Source: Bacillus sonorensis NBRC 101234 = KCTC 13918 (GTDB lineage Bacteria > Bacillota > Bacilli > Bacillales > Bacillaceae). From it: DNA of 33,342 nucleotides. The position numbers and the translations under genes were made by a program. Numbering within the stretch: the first letter of the stretch is position 1; the number at the start of each line of letters is the position of its first letter. Positions 7,537 through 15,877 of the stretch are shown here, in pieces. The notes under the pieces were generated by a model. That model saw only the letters and a program-made list of their open reading frames with translations. It had not been told where the DNA came from and made no database searches. The stretch covers positions 1 through 33,342 of the forward strand of contig NZ_BCVZ01000029.1 of the NCBI RefSeq assembly GCF_001592005.1, in the 5' to 3' direction.

Positions 7537-8658
7537 TTATATTCTCGCCTTCCGGGAAGAAAAATCAACATTTTGGTAGTAGCTGTTTTTCACGAGTACA
7601 TTCGGACCGAGGCATCTGACATTTGGGCAGTGGCAGTTCAGCTCCTGCGCGAGCTCGGTTTGTCTCCACCTGCTGTAGGCGTCTGCCAGGCTGTCAGTTT
7701 GAATGTTGCCGAGCGGCGGGGTATCGCCGAAATCCGTCACAATGATATTGCCGTCAAAAATATTGACATTCAGGCGCGAGCGTCCGTCAGGGTCATTTCT
7801 GACGGTGACATTTTTGGCTTCCCACAGCCGTTGCAAGAGAGCGCGGTCCTCGGGATCTGGGCTGCATGCATAAAACGGCAGGGTGCCAAACAGCATCCAC
7901 GTATCCTCATCGCGAATATCGAGAAGCCGGTGAATCGCTTCCCTCATCTGCTTTAAGCTCAGTGATTCAAGGGCGCTCGCAAAATCGCTCGGATACATCG
8001 GGTGCACTTCATGGCGCTGACATTTCATTTCTTCGACAATCTGACGGTGAATATGCTCAATATGAGGGAGCGTCCGTTTATTCAGCATCGTCTCGGCGGA
8101 CACCATGACTCCTTCCTCAACAAGCATCCGGCTGTTTTCGATCATTTTCTCGAAATAACGGGCGCGCTGTGCAAATGTTGGTTTTTTATCCATCATTGCA
8201 AAGCCGATTTCGGCAAAATCCTCGACTGTTCCCCAGTTGTGGGAGATGTGGAGCACATCCAGATAGGGGATGATCATCTCATAGCGGCCGATATCAAGCG
8301 TCAGGTTTGAATTGATCTGCGTCCTGACGCCGCGCTCATGCGCATATTTTAACAAAGGAACGACATATTCCTTTACCGATTTTAACGAAAGCATCGGCTC
8401 TCCGCCGGTAATGCTTAAAGAGCGGAGCCGGGGAATTTCATCAAGCCGTTTTAAAAGGAGGCTGAGCGGCAGTGCGTTCGGATCCTTCGGCTGAAGCGTA
8501 TATCCGACGGCGCAATGCTCACAGCGCATATTGCAAAGAGTCGTCGTCGTAAATTCAACGTTCGTCAGCTGTATATCGCCATACTGGTCAACGTCCATAT
8601 ACGCTTCCCAAGGATCAAACTCAGGTGTGATCGGACGGACCTTCATTTTTTGTGTCAT
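7537..8658 (-). CDS. yfkAB: YfkAB radical SAM / SPASM-type protein
   Basis: A 373-residue radical-SAM enzyme. The iron-sulphur motif is at Cys42, Cys46 and Cys49 (CNMRCEHC), followed by SAM-binding GGEP (SITGGEPML). A C-terminal cysteine cluster (CHCPNVRCLG) and an internal YACSPDPED suggest an auxiliary cluster. The substrate is unknown. In my recollection the original B. subtilis 168 annotation splits this gene into yfkA and yfkB; here it is one intact frame. The ribosome binding site AAGGAG lies about 11 nt before the ATG. It is transcribed alone, converges on yfkD and diverges from yfjT. Confidence 0.9.
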   Translation of the reverse strand: MTQKMKVRPITPEFDPWEAYMDVDQYGDIQLTNVEFTTTTLCNMRCEHCAVGYTLQPKDPNALPLSLLLKRLDEIPRLRSLSITGGEPMLSLKSVKEYVVPLLKYAHERGVRTQINSNLTLDIGRYEMIIPYLDVLHISHNWGTVEDFAEIGFAMMDKKPTFAQRARYFEKMIENSRMLVEEGVMVSAETMLNKRTLPHIEHIHRQIVEEMKCQRHEVHPMYPSDFASALESLSLKQMREAIHRLLDIRDEDTWMLFGTLPFYACSPDPEDRALLQRLWEAKNVTVRNDPDGRSRLNVNIFDGNIIVTDFGDTPPLGNIQTDSLADAYSRWRQTELAQELNCHCPNVRCLGPNVLVKNSYYQNVDFSSRKARI

Positions 8659-8751
8659 GATATATCTAACTCCTTTATCGATAGGACATACTAATCATAG
8701 CCCAACTATTCATTTTAGACCTCATCCGGATGCTTCGCAAGTGACGGATCA

Positions 8752-8780
8752 TTGAAAAAAAACGGGTGATGGGCTACCAT
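8752..8780 (+). promoter_or_regulatory. Candidate sigma-A promoter for yfjT
   Basis: TTGAAA (8752-8757), 17-nt spacer, TACCAT (8775-8780). The predicted start of transcription is about 15 nt before the ribosome binding site of yfjT. Confidence 0.4.
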
Positions 8781-8803
8781 TAAGGAACAAAAGGAGGAGA
8801 AGC

Positions 8804-8989
8804 ATGGGTAACGCAGTAACTGATAAAGAACAGCAAGTCATTTATTTAAAAAACAGATTGGATATGTTTATGTCCGTGATCGACTCTTTAGACCCGGAAT
8901 CGACGGACATTGAAGATATTGACAGGCTGATCGGCATGCTTGACGATCTGGAAGCCAAATACGAACGATTTAAAAAAGACTGGAAGTAG
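8804..8989 (+). CDS. yfjT: YfjT, short acidic helical protein
   Basis: A 61-residue acidic protein, predicted to be two helices with heptad-like spacing (QQVIYLKNRLDMFMSVIDSL, then DIDRLIGMLDDLEAKYERF). It corresponds in place and size to YfjT of B. subtilis; the function is unknown. It has a strong ribosome binding site (AAGGAGGAG) and is followed at once by a terminator, so it is monocistronic. Confidence 0.8.
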   Translation: MGNAVTDKEQQVIYLKNRLDMFMSVIDSLDPESTDIEDIDRLIGMLDDLEAKYERFKKDWK

Positions 8990-9019
8990 AACCGCAGCGC
9001 TTGTAAGCCGCGGTTTTTT
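8990..9019 (+). terminator. Intrinsic terminator after yfjT
   Basis: A stem of AACCGC/GCGGTT continued by GCTT/AAGC with one or two bulges, followed by six T's. It begins at the base after the yfjT stop codon. Confidence 0.8.
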
Positions 9020-9041
9020 GCTGTTTTCCAAGTGTTGCTTG

Positions 9042-9071
9042 GTATGAAAGGCTAAGCTCTTTTGCACAATA
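9042..9071 (+). promoter_or_regulatory. Candidate sigma-G promoter for pdaA
   Basis: GTATG (9042-9046), 18-nt spacer, CACAATA (9065-9071; consensus CATWHTA with one mismatch). pdaA is known in B. subtilis as a forespore (sigma-G) gene. Transcription would begin near 9078, which rules out the upstream ATG at 9079 as a useful start. Confidence 0.55.
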
Positions 9072-9099
9072 AGGAAAAATGAAGCTGGGAGCGAAGATC

Positions 9100-9891
9100 A
9101 TGAAACGAATCTGTGCCATATGCTGCGGATTTCTTCTGATGCTGGCTTTTGCGGACAATGCGATGGCGATATCCAACAAGTCACTTCATTGGGGATTCGC
9201 GAAAAGCAAAAACCATCAGCCCGTTGACGCGGGAAAAGAGCTCAATGAGCTTTTAAAGCAGTATGACGCCATCTATTTGGGCAACACAAAAGAAAAGACG
9301 ATCTATCTAACCTTTGATAACGGCTATGAAAATGGTTATACCCCGAAGGTGCTCGATGTCTTGAAAAAACAAAACGTTAAGGCGGCCTTTTTTGTGACGG
9401 GCCATTTTGTCAAAGACAAACCGGAGCTGATCAAACGGATGGCTGATGAAGGGCATATCATCGGCAACCATTCGTTTCACCATCCGGATCTGACGACGAA
9501 AACGAGCCGTGTCATTAAAGAGGAATTGGAATCTGTCGATGAGGAAGTTTTTAAAATCACGGGCAAAAAGAACAACCTGTATTTGCGCCCGCCGCGCGGC
9601 GTTTTCAGCGAGCGGGTGTTAGCCGAAACGAAAAAGCTCGGCTATCAAACCGTTTTTTGGTCAGTGGCCTTTGTCGACTGGAAAATCGATGCCCAAAAAG
9701 GCTGGAAATATGCTTATAACAACATGTTAAGACAAGCGCATCCAGGCGCCATCTATCTGCTTCATACTGTGTCAAAAGACAATGCAGATGCGCTTGAGAA
9801 AGCAATTACCGATTTGAAAAAGGAAGGCTACACATTCAAAAGCCTTGACGATCTCATGTTTGAAAAATATATGATGCTAAAGCCCCTTTAA
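9100..9891 (+). CDS. pdaA: Peptidoglycan N-acetylmuramic acid deacetylase PdaA
   Basis: A 263-residue polysaccharide deacetylase (NodB fold, carbohydrate esterase family 4). In the spore cortex it removes the acetyl group from muramic acid, a step needed for muramic-delta-lactam formation and hence germination. Motif 1 is TFDNGYENGY with Asp73; motif 2 is NHSFHHP with metal ligands His124 and His128; RPPRG is near residue 163; the last motif is LLHT. A signal peptide (residues 1-23, AMA site) sends it to the forespore membrane or intermembrane space. ATG 9100 is chosen because GGGAG lies 8 nt upstream and the predicted sigma-G start point falls at the alternative ATG 9079. Confidence 0.93.
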   Translation: MKRICAICCGFLLMLAFADNAMAISNKSLHWGFAKSKNHQPVDAGKELNELLKQYDAIYLGNTKEKTIYLTFDNGYENGYTPKVLDVLKKQNVKAAFFVTGHFVKDKPELIKRMADEGHIIGNHSFHHPDLTTKTSRVIKEELESVDEEVFKITGKKNNLYLRPPRGVFSERVLAETKKLGYQTVFWSVAFVDWKIDAQKGWKYAYNNMLRQAHPGAIYLLHTVSKDNADALEKAITDLKKEGYTFKSLDDLMFEKYMMLKPL

Positions 9892-9896
9892 GCAGA

Positions 9897-9929
9897 AAAA
9901 CCTCCGGCATATCCCGGAGGTTTTTATTT
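9897..9929 (+). terminator. Intrinsic terminator after pdaA
   Basis: An 11-bp perfect stem (AAAACCTCCGG / CCGGAGGTTTT) with a 6-nt loop and a T-rich tail. Confidence 0.92.
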
Positions 9930-10065
9930 TGTCTTAAAAATGATGCTGCAGGCACTTTTATTTTCTCTAGTCAATTCTATAGAATAAAAAACCAATTTAT
10001 ATACATATATTACTAGATTTACAGAAGAAATAGGTTTATTATTTAATTGAAGGAGGAATGGCACC

Positions 10066-11169
10066 ATGTCAAATTCAGTAAAATCAGTTACATCACCAAA
10101 AAAATTTATAATAGGGAAACGATTGCTTGAGCATTTGAATGATTACATTCACGATTATGGCGACAAGGCTTACATCATTTGCGACGAGTTCATTATGGAA
10201 CGGGCTCAAAAAGAAGCCGGGGATTCAATTCAAAAAGCGGGCAATCAAGCCGTTTTTGAAAAATTTAATTATGAATGTACGCAAGAAGAAATCGACCGAA
10301 ACAGGGAGCTTGCACGCGAAGCAGGCGCGAACATCATCGTTGGAATTGGAGGCGGAAAAACGCTAGATACGGCAAAGGCGACAGCATATTATGAAAAGCT
10401 GCCGGTTGTCATTTTCCCGACCATCGCTTCAACAGATGCTCCTTGTACGGCGCTTGCCGTCATCTATAAACATAGCGGAGCATTTGACCGCTATTTATTT
10501 TTGCCTACAAACCCTGATGTCGTTCTGGCAGATTCAGATATTTTATCCTCAGCGCCGCCGCGCTTTTTCGCAGCCGGAATCGGAGACGCGCTGGCGACAT
10601 ACTTTGAAGCGAGAGCATGCTATCGGTCAAATGGGGACAACCTTGTGCTGATGAAGCCGTCAACAACAGGCCTGGGACTTGCCCGCCTTTGCTATGACAC
10701 GCTTTTGGAAAACGGTGTAAAAGCGATGGAGGCCGTCAAACACGGAATTTCAACGCGTGCTGTTGAAGACACCATTGAAGCGACGATCTATTTGAGCGGC
10801 GTTGGCGCTGAATCAGGCGGACTTGCCGCAGCTCATGCGATCCACAACGGCATGACGGCCGTACCTGCTCTTCACAGAGCGCAGCACGGCGAAAAAGTAA
10901 CGTTTGGCCTTTTGGCGCAGCTTGTTCTTGAAAACGTGCCGACAGAAGAACTGGAAACCGTCATCAACTTCATTAAAGGCGTCGGCCTTCCATTAACATT
11001 GAAAGATCTTGGCGTCGAGGAATTTGTCGAAGAAGAATGGCGTCAAGTCGCAGAAGCAGCCTGTGCGGAAGGAGACACAATGGGCAACATGCCATTCCCT
11101 GTCACACCTGACGACGTTTACAACGCCATCATTGCCGCCAATGCGATTGCCGAATCTTATCACGATTAA
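10066..11169 (+). CDS. gldA: Glycerol dehydrogenase GldA (NAD+, zinc)
   Basis: A 367-residue iron/zinc-type alcohol dehydrogenase that oxidises glycerol to dihydroxyacetone with NAD+. The nucleotide-binding motif is VGIGGGKTLDTAKA (residues 92-105). The metal ligands are Asp174 (GIGDALATYF), His257 (AAAHAIHNG) and His274 (RAQHGEKV), matching the well-studied Geobacillus enzyme. The start follows AGGAGG at 10051-10056. The upstream region (9930-10065) is very AT-rich, with a small palindrome ATTCTATAGAAT near 9974 and only a weak promoter candidate (TTTACA 10018, TATTTA 10040). I do not recall gldA at this place in B. subtilis. No dihydroxyacetone kinase or glycerol facilitator gene is adjacent. 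Confidence 0.92.
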   Translation: MSNSVKSVTSPKKFIIGKRLLEHLNDYIHDYGDKAYIICDEFIMERAQKEAGDSIQKAGNQAVFEKFNYECTQEEIDRNRELAREAGANIIVGIGGGKTLDTAKATAYYEKLPVVIFPTIASTDAPCTALAVIYKHSGAFDRYLFLPTNPDVVLADSDILSSAPPRFFAAGIGDALATYFEARACYRSNGDNLVLMKPSTTGLGLARLCYDTLLENGVKAMEAVKHGISTRAVEDTIEATIYLSGVGAESGGLAAAHAIHNGMTAVPALHRAQHGEKVTFGLLAQLVLENVPTEELETVINFIKGVGLPLTLKDLGVEEFVEEEWRQVAEAACAEGDTMGNMPFPVTPDDVYNAIIAANAIAESYHD

Positions 11170-11170
11170 G

Positions 11171-11214
11171 ATGGAAAAGCTGTTTCCTGAAAAAAGGGAG
11201 CGGCTTTTCTCCAT
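11171..11214 (+). other. Stem-loop between gldA and the HXXEE gene
   Basis: ATGGA...TCCAT and AAAGC/GCTTT arms enclose a long imperfect stem. There is no T-run after it, so it is a weak terminator or an mRNA processing/stabilising structure rather than a clear intrinsic terminator. Confidence 0.35.
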
Positions 11215-11283
11215 AACTGCAGAACAGGAAATATATCACGGGCATGCTGGACGTTTAAGAAATCTATCGAGGGGAGCATACTG

Positions 11284-11766
11284 ATGGAAGTGCTCGTTAT
11301 CTTATTTTTATTTTCTATCACATTACACAATCTGGAAGAAGTGTTATGGCTGCCGGCATGGTTAAAACAAGCCGGAAAATTTCAGAAGCCGGCTGGGAAA
11401 AATGAATTTTATTTTGCGGTGGTCTGCATCACCTCTTTGGCTTATCTTACGGCTTTCTTCTACTTATTTTTTCCAGATGCCATCCTGGCTAAATATATTT
11501 TAATAGGCTTCCTCGGTGCAATGGTTCTGAACGCGATCTTTCCCCATCTGCTTGCCAGCATCATATTAAAAACATATGCACCAGGGGTTTTAACTGGCGT
11601 TTTATTAAATATTCCGATCAATAGTTTCATTCTGTATCGTTTTTTTCAGGAACGATCGATTACCATAAAAGAGCTGCTTTTATCAACGCTTATTGTGAGT
11701 GCCATATTGTTAAGTTTGATCCCCTTATTGTTTAAAATAGGAAAAACGGCTGCTAAACGGTTTTAA
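11284..11766 (+). CDS. HXXEE domain integral membrane protein
   Basis: A 160-residue membrane protein with about five hydrophobic helices. Near the N-terminus it carries LHNLEEVLWLPAWL, the H-x-x-E-E signature (His15, Glu18, Glu19) of the HXXEE domain family, whose function is unknown. A second conserved-looking polar site inside the membrane is NAIFPHLLAS (about residues 87-96). A GGGGAG ribosome binding site lies 7 nt before the ATG. It is 114 nt downstream of gldA on the same strand, so partial co-transcription is possible. The buried His and Glu residues suggest a metal- or quinone-related enzyme, but that is speculation. Confidence 0.75.
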   Translation: MEVLVILFLFSITLHNLEEVLWLPAWLKQAGKFQKPAGKNEFYFAVVCITSLAYLTAFFYLFFPDAILAKYILIGFLGAMVLNAIFPHLLASIILKTYAPGVLTGVLLNIPINSFILYRFFQERSITIKELLLSTLIVSAILLSLIPLLFKIGKTAAKRF

Positions 11767-11791
11767 ATCTAAAGCACTTCGAAAAAGATGC

Positions 11792-12403
11792 TTAATTTAA
11801 AACCTCAATTTGAAACTCAGGTTCATCAAAGGACCCTGACATTGAAACATCATCATGTCCCTGAGCCTTGAATGTGATCTCATATGTTTGTTGTGAATGG
11901 GGAGGTGCTTTCAGCGTCTTCGCTTTATATTCAAATTCATCGATCATTCCGGGTGAAAGCGAGACAAGCTCTGTGTTTGTTCCGTAATTGTTCACCTTGA
12001 CCGTGCAGTCCATATTTCCTTCTTCTTCATCTCCATCATAGCTGCATGAACTTTCTCTTGCGATGTACTCTATCGCCTCAGCTCCTGATGCATTCCATTT
12101 CAATAAAAACATCGACTGCTCTGTGACAAGCGGAAAAAGCGCCGCAAATCCCATCATAAACAGAAAGAGCTTAAAACGGATCCAAGCTATCTTTCTGTAA
12201 TAGAGCCAAGCCATCACAAATCCGGCCATAATGAAAAGAAGCCCGATCAGCGCGATGACATGGAGTCCGGAAGAAGTCCTTGCGTCTCCTCCGAAAGCTT
12301 GAACAACCGCTTCTCCTGCCGGGATTTGCATGTGTGTATTGACAGAGAGCAATAAGCCGAAAACCATCAGGCCGATTCCGGCCGATCCGTTGTGAAACTT
12401 CAT
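11792..12403 (-). CDS. Membrane protein with three helices and an extracellular beta-rich domain
   Basis: A 203-residue protein I do not recognise. Hydrophobic helices lie at about residues 8-24, 47-66 and 75-95. The basic loop YYRKIAWIRFK between helices 2 and 3 should be cytoplasmic, which places the C-terminal about 105 residues outside the cell. That part is acidic with alternating beta-type sequence (DCTVKVNNYG, TYEITFKAQG) like an immunoglobulin-like or CARDB-type fold, and it has two Cys (SSCSYDGDEEEGNMDC) that could form a disulphide. A perfect AAGGAGG ribosome binding site lies 6 nt before the ATG. It lies 56 nt downstream of corA on the same strand, with no clear terminator between, so they may share a transcript. 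Confidence 0.65.
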   Translation of the reverse strand: MKFHNGSAGIGLMVFGLLLSVNTHMQIPAGEAVVQAFGGDARTSSGLHVIALIGLLFIMAGFVMAWLYYRKIAWIRFKLFLFMMGFAALFPLVTEQSMFLLKWNASGAEAIEYIARESSCSYDGDEEEGNMDCTVKVNNYGTNTELVSLSPGMIDEFEYKAKTLKAPPHSQQTYEITFKAQGHDDVSMSGSFDEPEFQIEVLN

Positions 12404-12459
12404 GTTTTCCCTCCTTATCTATAGAAATAGTCGAGGGAGAACATAAAAGGTTTCCTGTT

Positions 12460-13419
12460 TTACTTAAAAATGTCAAACCATCCTTTGTGGCGAAACCAGA
12501 TGACCATACCGGCGACAACGGCGGCCATGACTCCGAGAACGTAAAAATACCCGTAGCGCCAATGAAGTTCAGGCATGTTATCAAAGTTCATGCCGTATAC
12601 CCCGGCAATAAATGTCAGCGGAATGAAAATCGTTGATACAATCGTCAGCGTCATCATGATGGCGTTCATCCGATTGGAGTTCAGCGTCTGGTAGCTGTCC
12701 CTTAAATCAGCGGTCATGTCGCGGTTGTTTTCGACAATTTCGGTCAGTTTGAGAAGATGGTCATAAATGTCGCTGTAATAGGCTTTTCGTTCGCGGTTTT
12801 CTTTTAAATGTTCAATATTTAAGATCCGGTACAGCAAATCACGCATCGGAATGATCGTCCTTCTCAGTTTCAGAAGATCGCCCCTGATATCAAATACTTC
12901 ATTCATCAATGTTCCATACGTTTTTCTGTTGTCGCTTTCGGCGATTTCATTCAGCCGGTCTTCTATTTGATACAGGATTGGAAAGTATTCGTCGACAAGC
13001 TGATCCATGACCATATAAGCGATATGGTTCGGTCCTTTTTTCCACAGATCCTTGTTTTCTAAAAACTGTTTTCTTACCTTTGCAATGCCCGGTGACTGAT
13101 GCAGGTGAAATGTCACAATGAAATCTTTTCCGACGAATAAATCGACTTCTTCAGAGGCAAGAGTTTTTTGATTTAAAGCATGGATCACGAAAAAAAGGTA
13201 TTGTTCATATTGGTCAAGCTTGGGACGCTGCAAATGATGGAAGCAGTCCTCAATCGACAGCGGGTGAAAGTGAAAATGGCTTTTTAGTAATAAAGCTTCT
13301 TCCTCCGGGGGCTGATTAAAATCGGTCCAATACCACTCAATATCTTGATCTTTGAGCCTTTCAGAAGAAATGTCTGATAATAATCGTCCATCTTTTGTAA
13401 TCGCGATATGTTTCAACAT
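12460..13419 (-). CDS. corA: CorA-family Mg2+/divalent metal transporter (YfjQ)
   Basis: A 319-residue CorA channel protein for Mg2+ (and perhaps Co2+ or Ni2+). A large cytoplasmic alpha/beta N-terminal domain (about 1-250) with long helices precedes two C-terminal transmembrane helices. The selectivity motif YGMN is present (Gly276-Asn278) and is followed by the short external loop FDNMPELHW. The C-terminus is basic (RHKGWFDIFK) as usual. ATG 13419 is chosen: GGAGGG lies 6 nt upstream, while the in-frame TTG 13425 abuts the ribosome binding site. It diverges from yfjP. Confidence 0.92.
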   Translation of the reverse strand: MLKHIAITKDGRLLSDISSERLKDQDIEWYWTDFNQPPEEEALLLKSHFHFHPLSIEDCFHHLQRPKLDQYEQYLFFVIHALNQKTLASEEVDLFVGKDFIVTFHLHQSPGIAKVRKQFLENKDLWKKGPNHIAYMVMDQLVDEYFPILYQIEDRLNEIAESDNRKTYGTLMNEVFDIRGDLLKLRRTIIPMRDLLYRILNIEHLKENRERKAYYSDIYDHLLKLTEIVENNRDMTADLRDSYQTLNSNRMNAIMMTLTIVSTIFIPLTFIAGVYGMNFDNMPELHWRYGYFYVLGVMAAVVAGMVIWFRHKGWFDIFK

Positions 13420-13516
13420 TGGCAACCCTCCACCTTCATCATAGCATGCTGCCGGGCCGCTGGAATCATTCAGTGTAAAAATAAAATTCGCTCATTTTAT
13501 AAGTGAAAAGCAAACA

Positions 13517-13525
13517 TGGTATACT
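13517..13525 (+). promoter_or_regulatory. Extended -10 promoter for yfjP-yfjO
   Basis: TGGTATACT is an extended -10 element (TGn plus TATACT). The -35 region (TTATAA around 13497) is weak, as expected for this class. Transcription would start near 13532, 24 nt before the ATG. Confidence 0.5.
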
Positions 13526-13555
13526 GTGGACAAAGACGAAAAGGGATGGGGAGCC

Positions 13556-14419
13556 ATGTGGAAGGAAATCGTAAGCATATCACCGCCGTATCATTTTGAT
13601 CGCGTTTTGGAGAGGCTTTCGCTTGATCCGCTCAATGCAGTCAGCCTTGAAAAACGGGAAGTCAGGCTGCCGCTTCGCAATCAAGCGAAAAAGCCGGGCA
13701 TTGTTACGGTGCGGGCAATCGGAACGGCGGACGCTCCGGAATTTCTGGTCAGCGGTACAGATGATCAATCAGCAATGATGGATGAAGTGAAACGGATTTT
13801 TCAGTGGAAAGAAAGCCTTCAGCCTGTTTTGGATCATTTCTCAAAAACGAATCTGTCGCAGCTTTTTGAAGAGCATGCGGGTACGCCGCTGGTGCTTGAT
13901 TTTCATTTGTATCATTGCCTGATGAAATGCATCATCCACCAGCAGCTGAACCTGTCGTTCGCCTACACGCTGACAGAGCGCTTCGTACATGCATTTGGCG
14001 AGCAAAAAGACGGCGTCTGGTTTTATCCGCTTCCGGAAACGATTGCCGGGCTCGATTACGCCGATCTGCGCGCGCTTCAGTTCAGCATGAGAAAGTCCGA
14101 ATATGTGATCGATACGTCAAGAATGATCGCAGAAGGCGGACTAAAGCTTGATGAGCTTGGATCGCTCACTGATGAAGACATCATGGAAAAGCTGGTGAAA
14201 ATCAGAGGCATCGGCCCTTGGACCGTACAAAACGTCCTGCTCTTCGGGCTCGGCCGCCCCAACCTTTTTCCAATGGCCGATATCGGCATCCAAAATGCCA
14301 TCAAACGCCATTTTGGCTTAAAAGATAAACCGACAAAAGAAGAAATGCTTGAAATGAGCAGGGAATGGCAGCCTTATTTAAGCTATGCTTCCTTGTATTT
14401 ATGGCGGAGCATTGAATAG
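13556..14419 (+). CDS. yfjP: DNA-3-methyladenine glycosylase II-type enzyme YfjP
   Basis: A 287-residue base-excision DNA glycosylase of the HhH-GPD superfamily, AlkA-like, removing alkylated purines. The helix-hairpin-helix is KIRGIGPWTVQNVL (residues 215-228), followed by the catalytic Asp242 in FPMADIGIQ. The N-terminal part (1-110) is the AlkA-type beta domain. ATG 13556 is chosen because the extended -10 promoter lies inside the longer open frame that begins at 13526. yfjO starts 17 nt after its stop, so the two form an operon. Confidence 0.9.
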   Translation: MWKEIVSISPPYHFDRVLERLSLDPLNAVSLEKREVRLPLRNQAKKPGIVTVRAIGTADAPEFLVSGTDDQSAMMDEVKRIFQWKESLQPVLDHFSKTNLSQLFEEHAGTPLVLDFHLYHCLMKCIIHQQLNLSFAYTLTERFVHAFGEQKDGVWFYPLPETIAGLDYADLRALQFSMRKSEYVIDTSRMIAEGGLKLDELGSLTDEDIMEKLVKIRGIGPWTVQNVLLFGLGRPNLFPMADIGIQNAIKRHFGLKDKPTKEEMLEMSREWQPYLSYASLYLWRSIE

Positions 14420-14436
14420 AAATGGAGAGAACATGA

Positions 14437-15828
14437 TTGAAACGAGAAAGCAAAGGATCATCAGCAGAATTAAAAGTCGGGCAGCAATTTCCGCTGACGA
14501 TCAAACGCCTCGGCATCAACGGCGAAGGCGTGGGCTATTTTAAGAAAAAGGTCGTATTCGTCCCCGGCGCCCTGCCTGGCGAGGAAGTCGTCGTCGAGGC
14601 GACAAAGGTTCATCCGAAATTTTCCGAAGGCCGGGTCAAAAAAGTGCGCAAACGCTCGGAACACCGCGTCAAACCGCCCTGCATCATCTATGAACAGTGC
14701 GGGGGCTGCCAGCTTCAGCACTTGGCGTATGACCAGCAGTTGAAGGAAAAGCGGGATATCGTCATCCAGTCGCTTGAACGCCACACCCGCTTTGACATCG
14801 GCAAAATGGAGATCAGACCGACAATCGGGATGGACAATCCGTGGCATTATCGGAATAAGAGTTCATTTCAGCTCGGGCGGACGAAAAACGGAAAAATGGT
14901 TGCCGGCTTGTTCGGTCTTGACTCGCACCGCCTCGTTCCGATTACCGAGTGCATCGTCCAGCACCCGGCCACCAATAAAACGACGCAGACCGTCAAGCAG
15001 ATTCTCGAAGACTTCGGCATCTCGGTCTATGATGAACGGAAAAGGACCGGCGACGTCCGGACGATCGTCACAAGAGTCGGCTTTGAAACGGGAGAAGTGC
15101 AGGTTGTGCTTGTCACGGCAAAAAACGAACTCCCCCGCAAAGAGCTGATCACAGAAGAAATCAAAAAGCGCCTCCCAGAGGTGACATCCGTCGTCCAAAA
15201 TGTCAATAAAGCGAAAACATCCGTCATCTTCGGCGAGGATACAAGGCTGCTGGCTGGCAACATGGTCATCCAGGAATTTCTCGGAGACGTTTCATTTGAG
15301 CTGAGCGCCCGCGCTTTTTTTCAGCTTAATCCGGTTCAGACCGTCAAGCTTTATGATGAAGTCAAAAAAGCCGCCAAACTGACGGGCACTGAAAAAGTCG
15401 TCGACGCCTACTGCGGAGTCGGCACGATCGGGATGTGGATCGCTGACGGCGCAGGAGAAATCCGCGGGATGGACGTGATTAAAGAATCGATCGAAGATGC
15501 CAACAAAAATGCCAAAAAACACGGCATCGAAAACGCCCAATATGTCACAGGCACTGCCGAACACTGGCTGCCAAAATGGACGAAAGAAGGCTTCCGGCCG
15601 GACGTCGTCATCGTCGACCCGCCGAGAACAGGCTGCGACCGGACGTTCCTTGACACGATCAGAAAAGTCAAGCCGAAGCGGTTCGTATACGTATCATGCA
15701 ATCCATCGACGCTTGCGAAGGATTTGCAGTACATGGCAAAGGATTATAAAGTCGAATATATTCAGCCTGTTGATATGTTTCCGCAGACAGCGCATGTCGA
15801 ATCGGTCGTATCGCTTAAACTGAAATAA
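14437..15828 (+). CDS. yfjO: RNA m5U methyltransferase, TrmA/RumA family (YfjO)
   Basis: A 463-residue SAM-dependent 23S rRNA (uracil-5)-methyltransferase-type enzyme. An N-terminal TRAM domain covers about residues 12-72. The [4Fe-4S] ligands are Cys82, Cys88, Cys91 and Cys172. The SAM-binding motif is [12 protein letters not shown], the catalytic nucleophile is Cys421 ([12 protein letters not shown]) and the base is Glu455. It begins with TTG at 14437, 7 nt after GGAGAG. The nearby ATG 14433 is out of frame and no other in-frame start fits. B. subtilis has two such paralogues, YefA (RlmCD) and YfjO; position favours YfjO, whose target base I do not know. Confidence 0.88.
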   Translation: MKRESKGSSAELKVGQQFPLTIKRLGINGEGVGYFKKKVVFVPGALPGEEVVVEATKVHPKFSEGRVKKVRKRSEHRVKPPCIIYEQCGGCQLQHLAYDQQLKEKRDIVIQSLERHTRFDIGKMEIRPTIGMDNPWHYRNKSSFQLGRTKNGKMVAGLFGLDSHRLVPITECIVQHPATNKTTQTVKQILEDFGISVYDERKRTGDVRTIVTRVGFETGEVQVVLVTAKNELPRKELITEEIKKRLPEVTSVVQNVNKAKTSVIFGEDTRLLAGNMVIQEFLGDVSFELSARAFFQLNPVQTVKLYDEVKKAAKLTGTEKVVDAYCGVGTIGMWIADGAGEIRGMDVIKESIEDANKNAKKHGIENAQYVTGTAEHWLPKWTKEGFRPDVVIVDPPRTGCDRTFLDTIRKVKPKRFVYVSCNPSTLAKDLQYMAKDYKVEYIQPVDMFPQTAHVESVVSLKLK

Positions 15829-15855
15829 AAAAACGCCTTTTTGAAGGCGTTTTTT
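15828..15855 (+). terminator. Intrinsic terminator after yfjP-yfjO
   Basis: Stem AAAAACGCCTT / AAGGCGTTTTT with loop TTTG and a run of six T's, beginning at the yfjO stop codon. Confidence 0.92.
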
Positions 15856-15877
15856 AGCTTATTCCAAGGAGGAACCA

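Noticed and set aside
7522..7956. 144-codon open frame on the plus strand
   Set aside because: It begins inside the yfkD terminator and is antisense to the radical SAM gene yfkAB. No recognisable protein.
7537..8658. yfkAB as two separate genes (yfkA and yfkB)
   Set aside because: The frame is continuous here from the CxxxCxxC motif to the C-terminal cysteine cluster, with no frameshift or stop codon.
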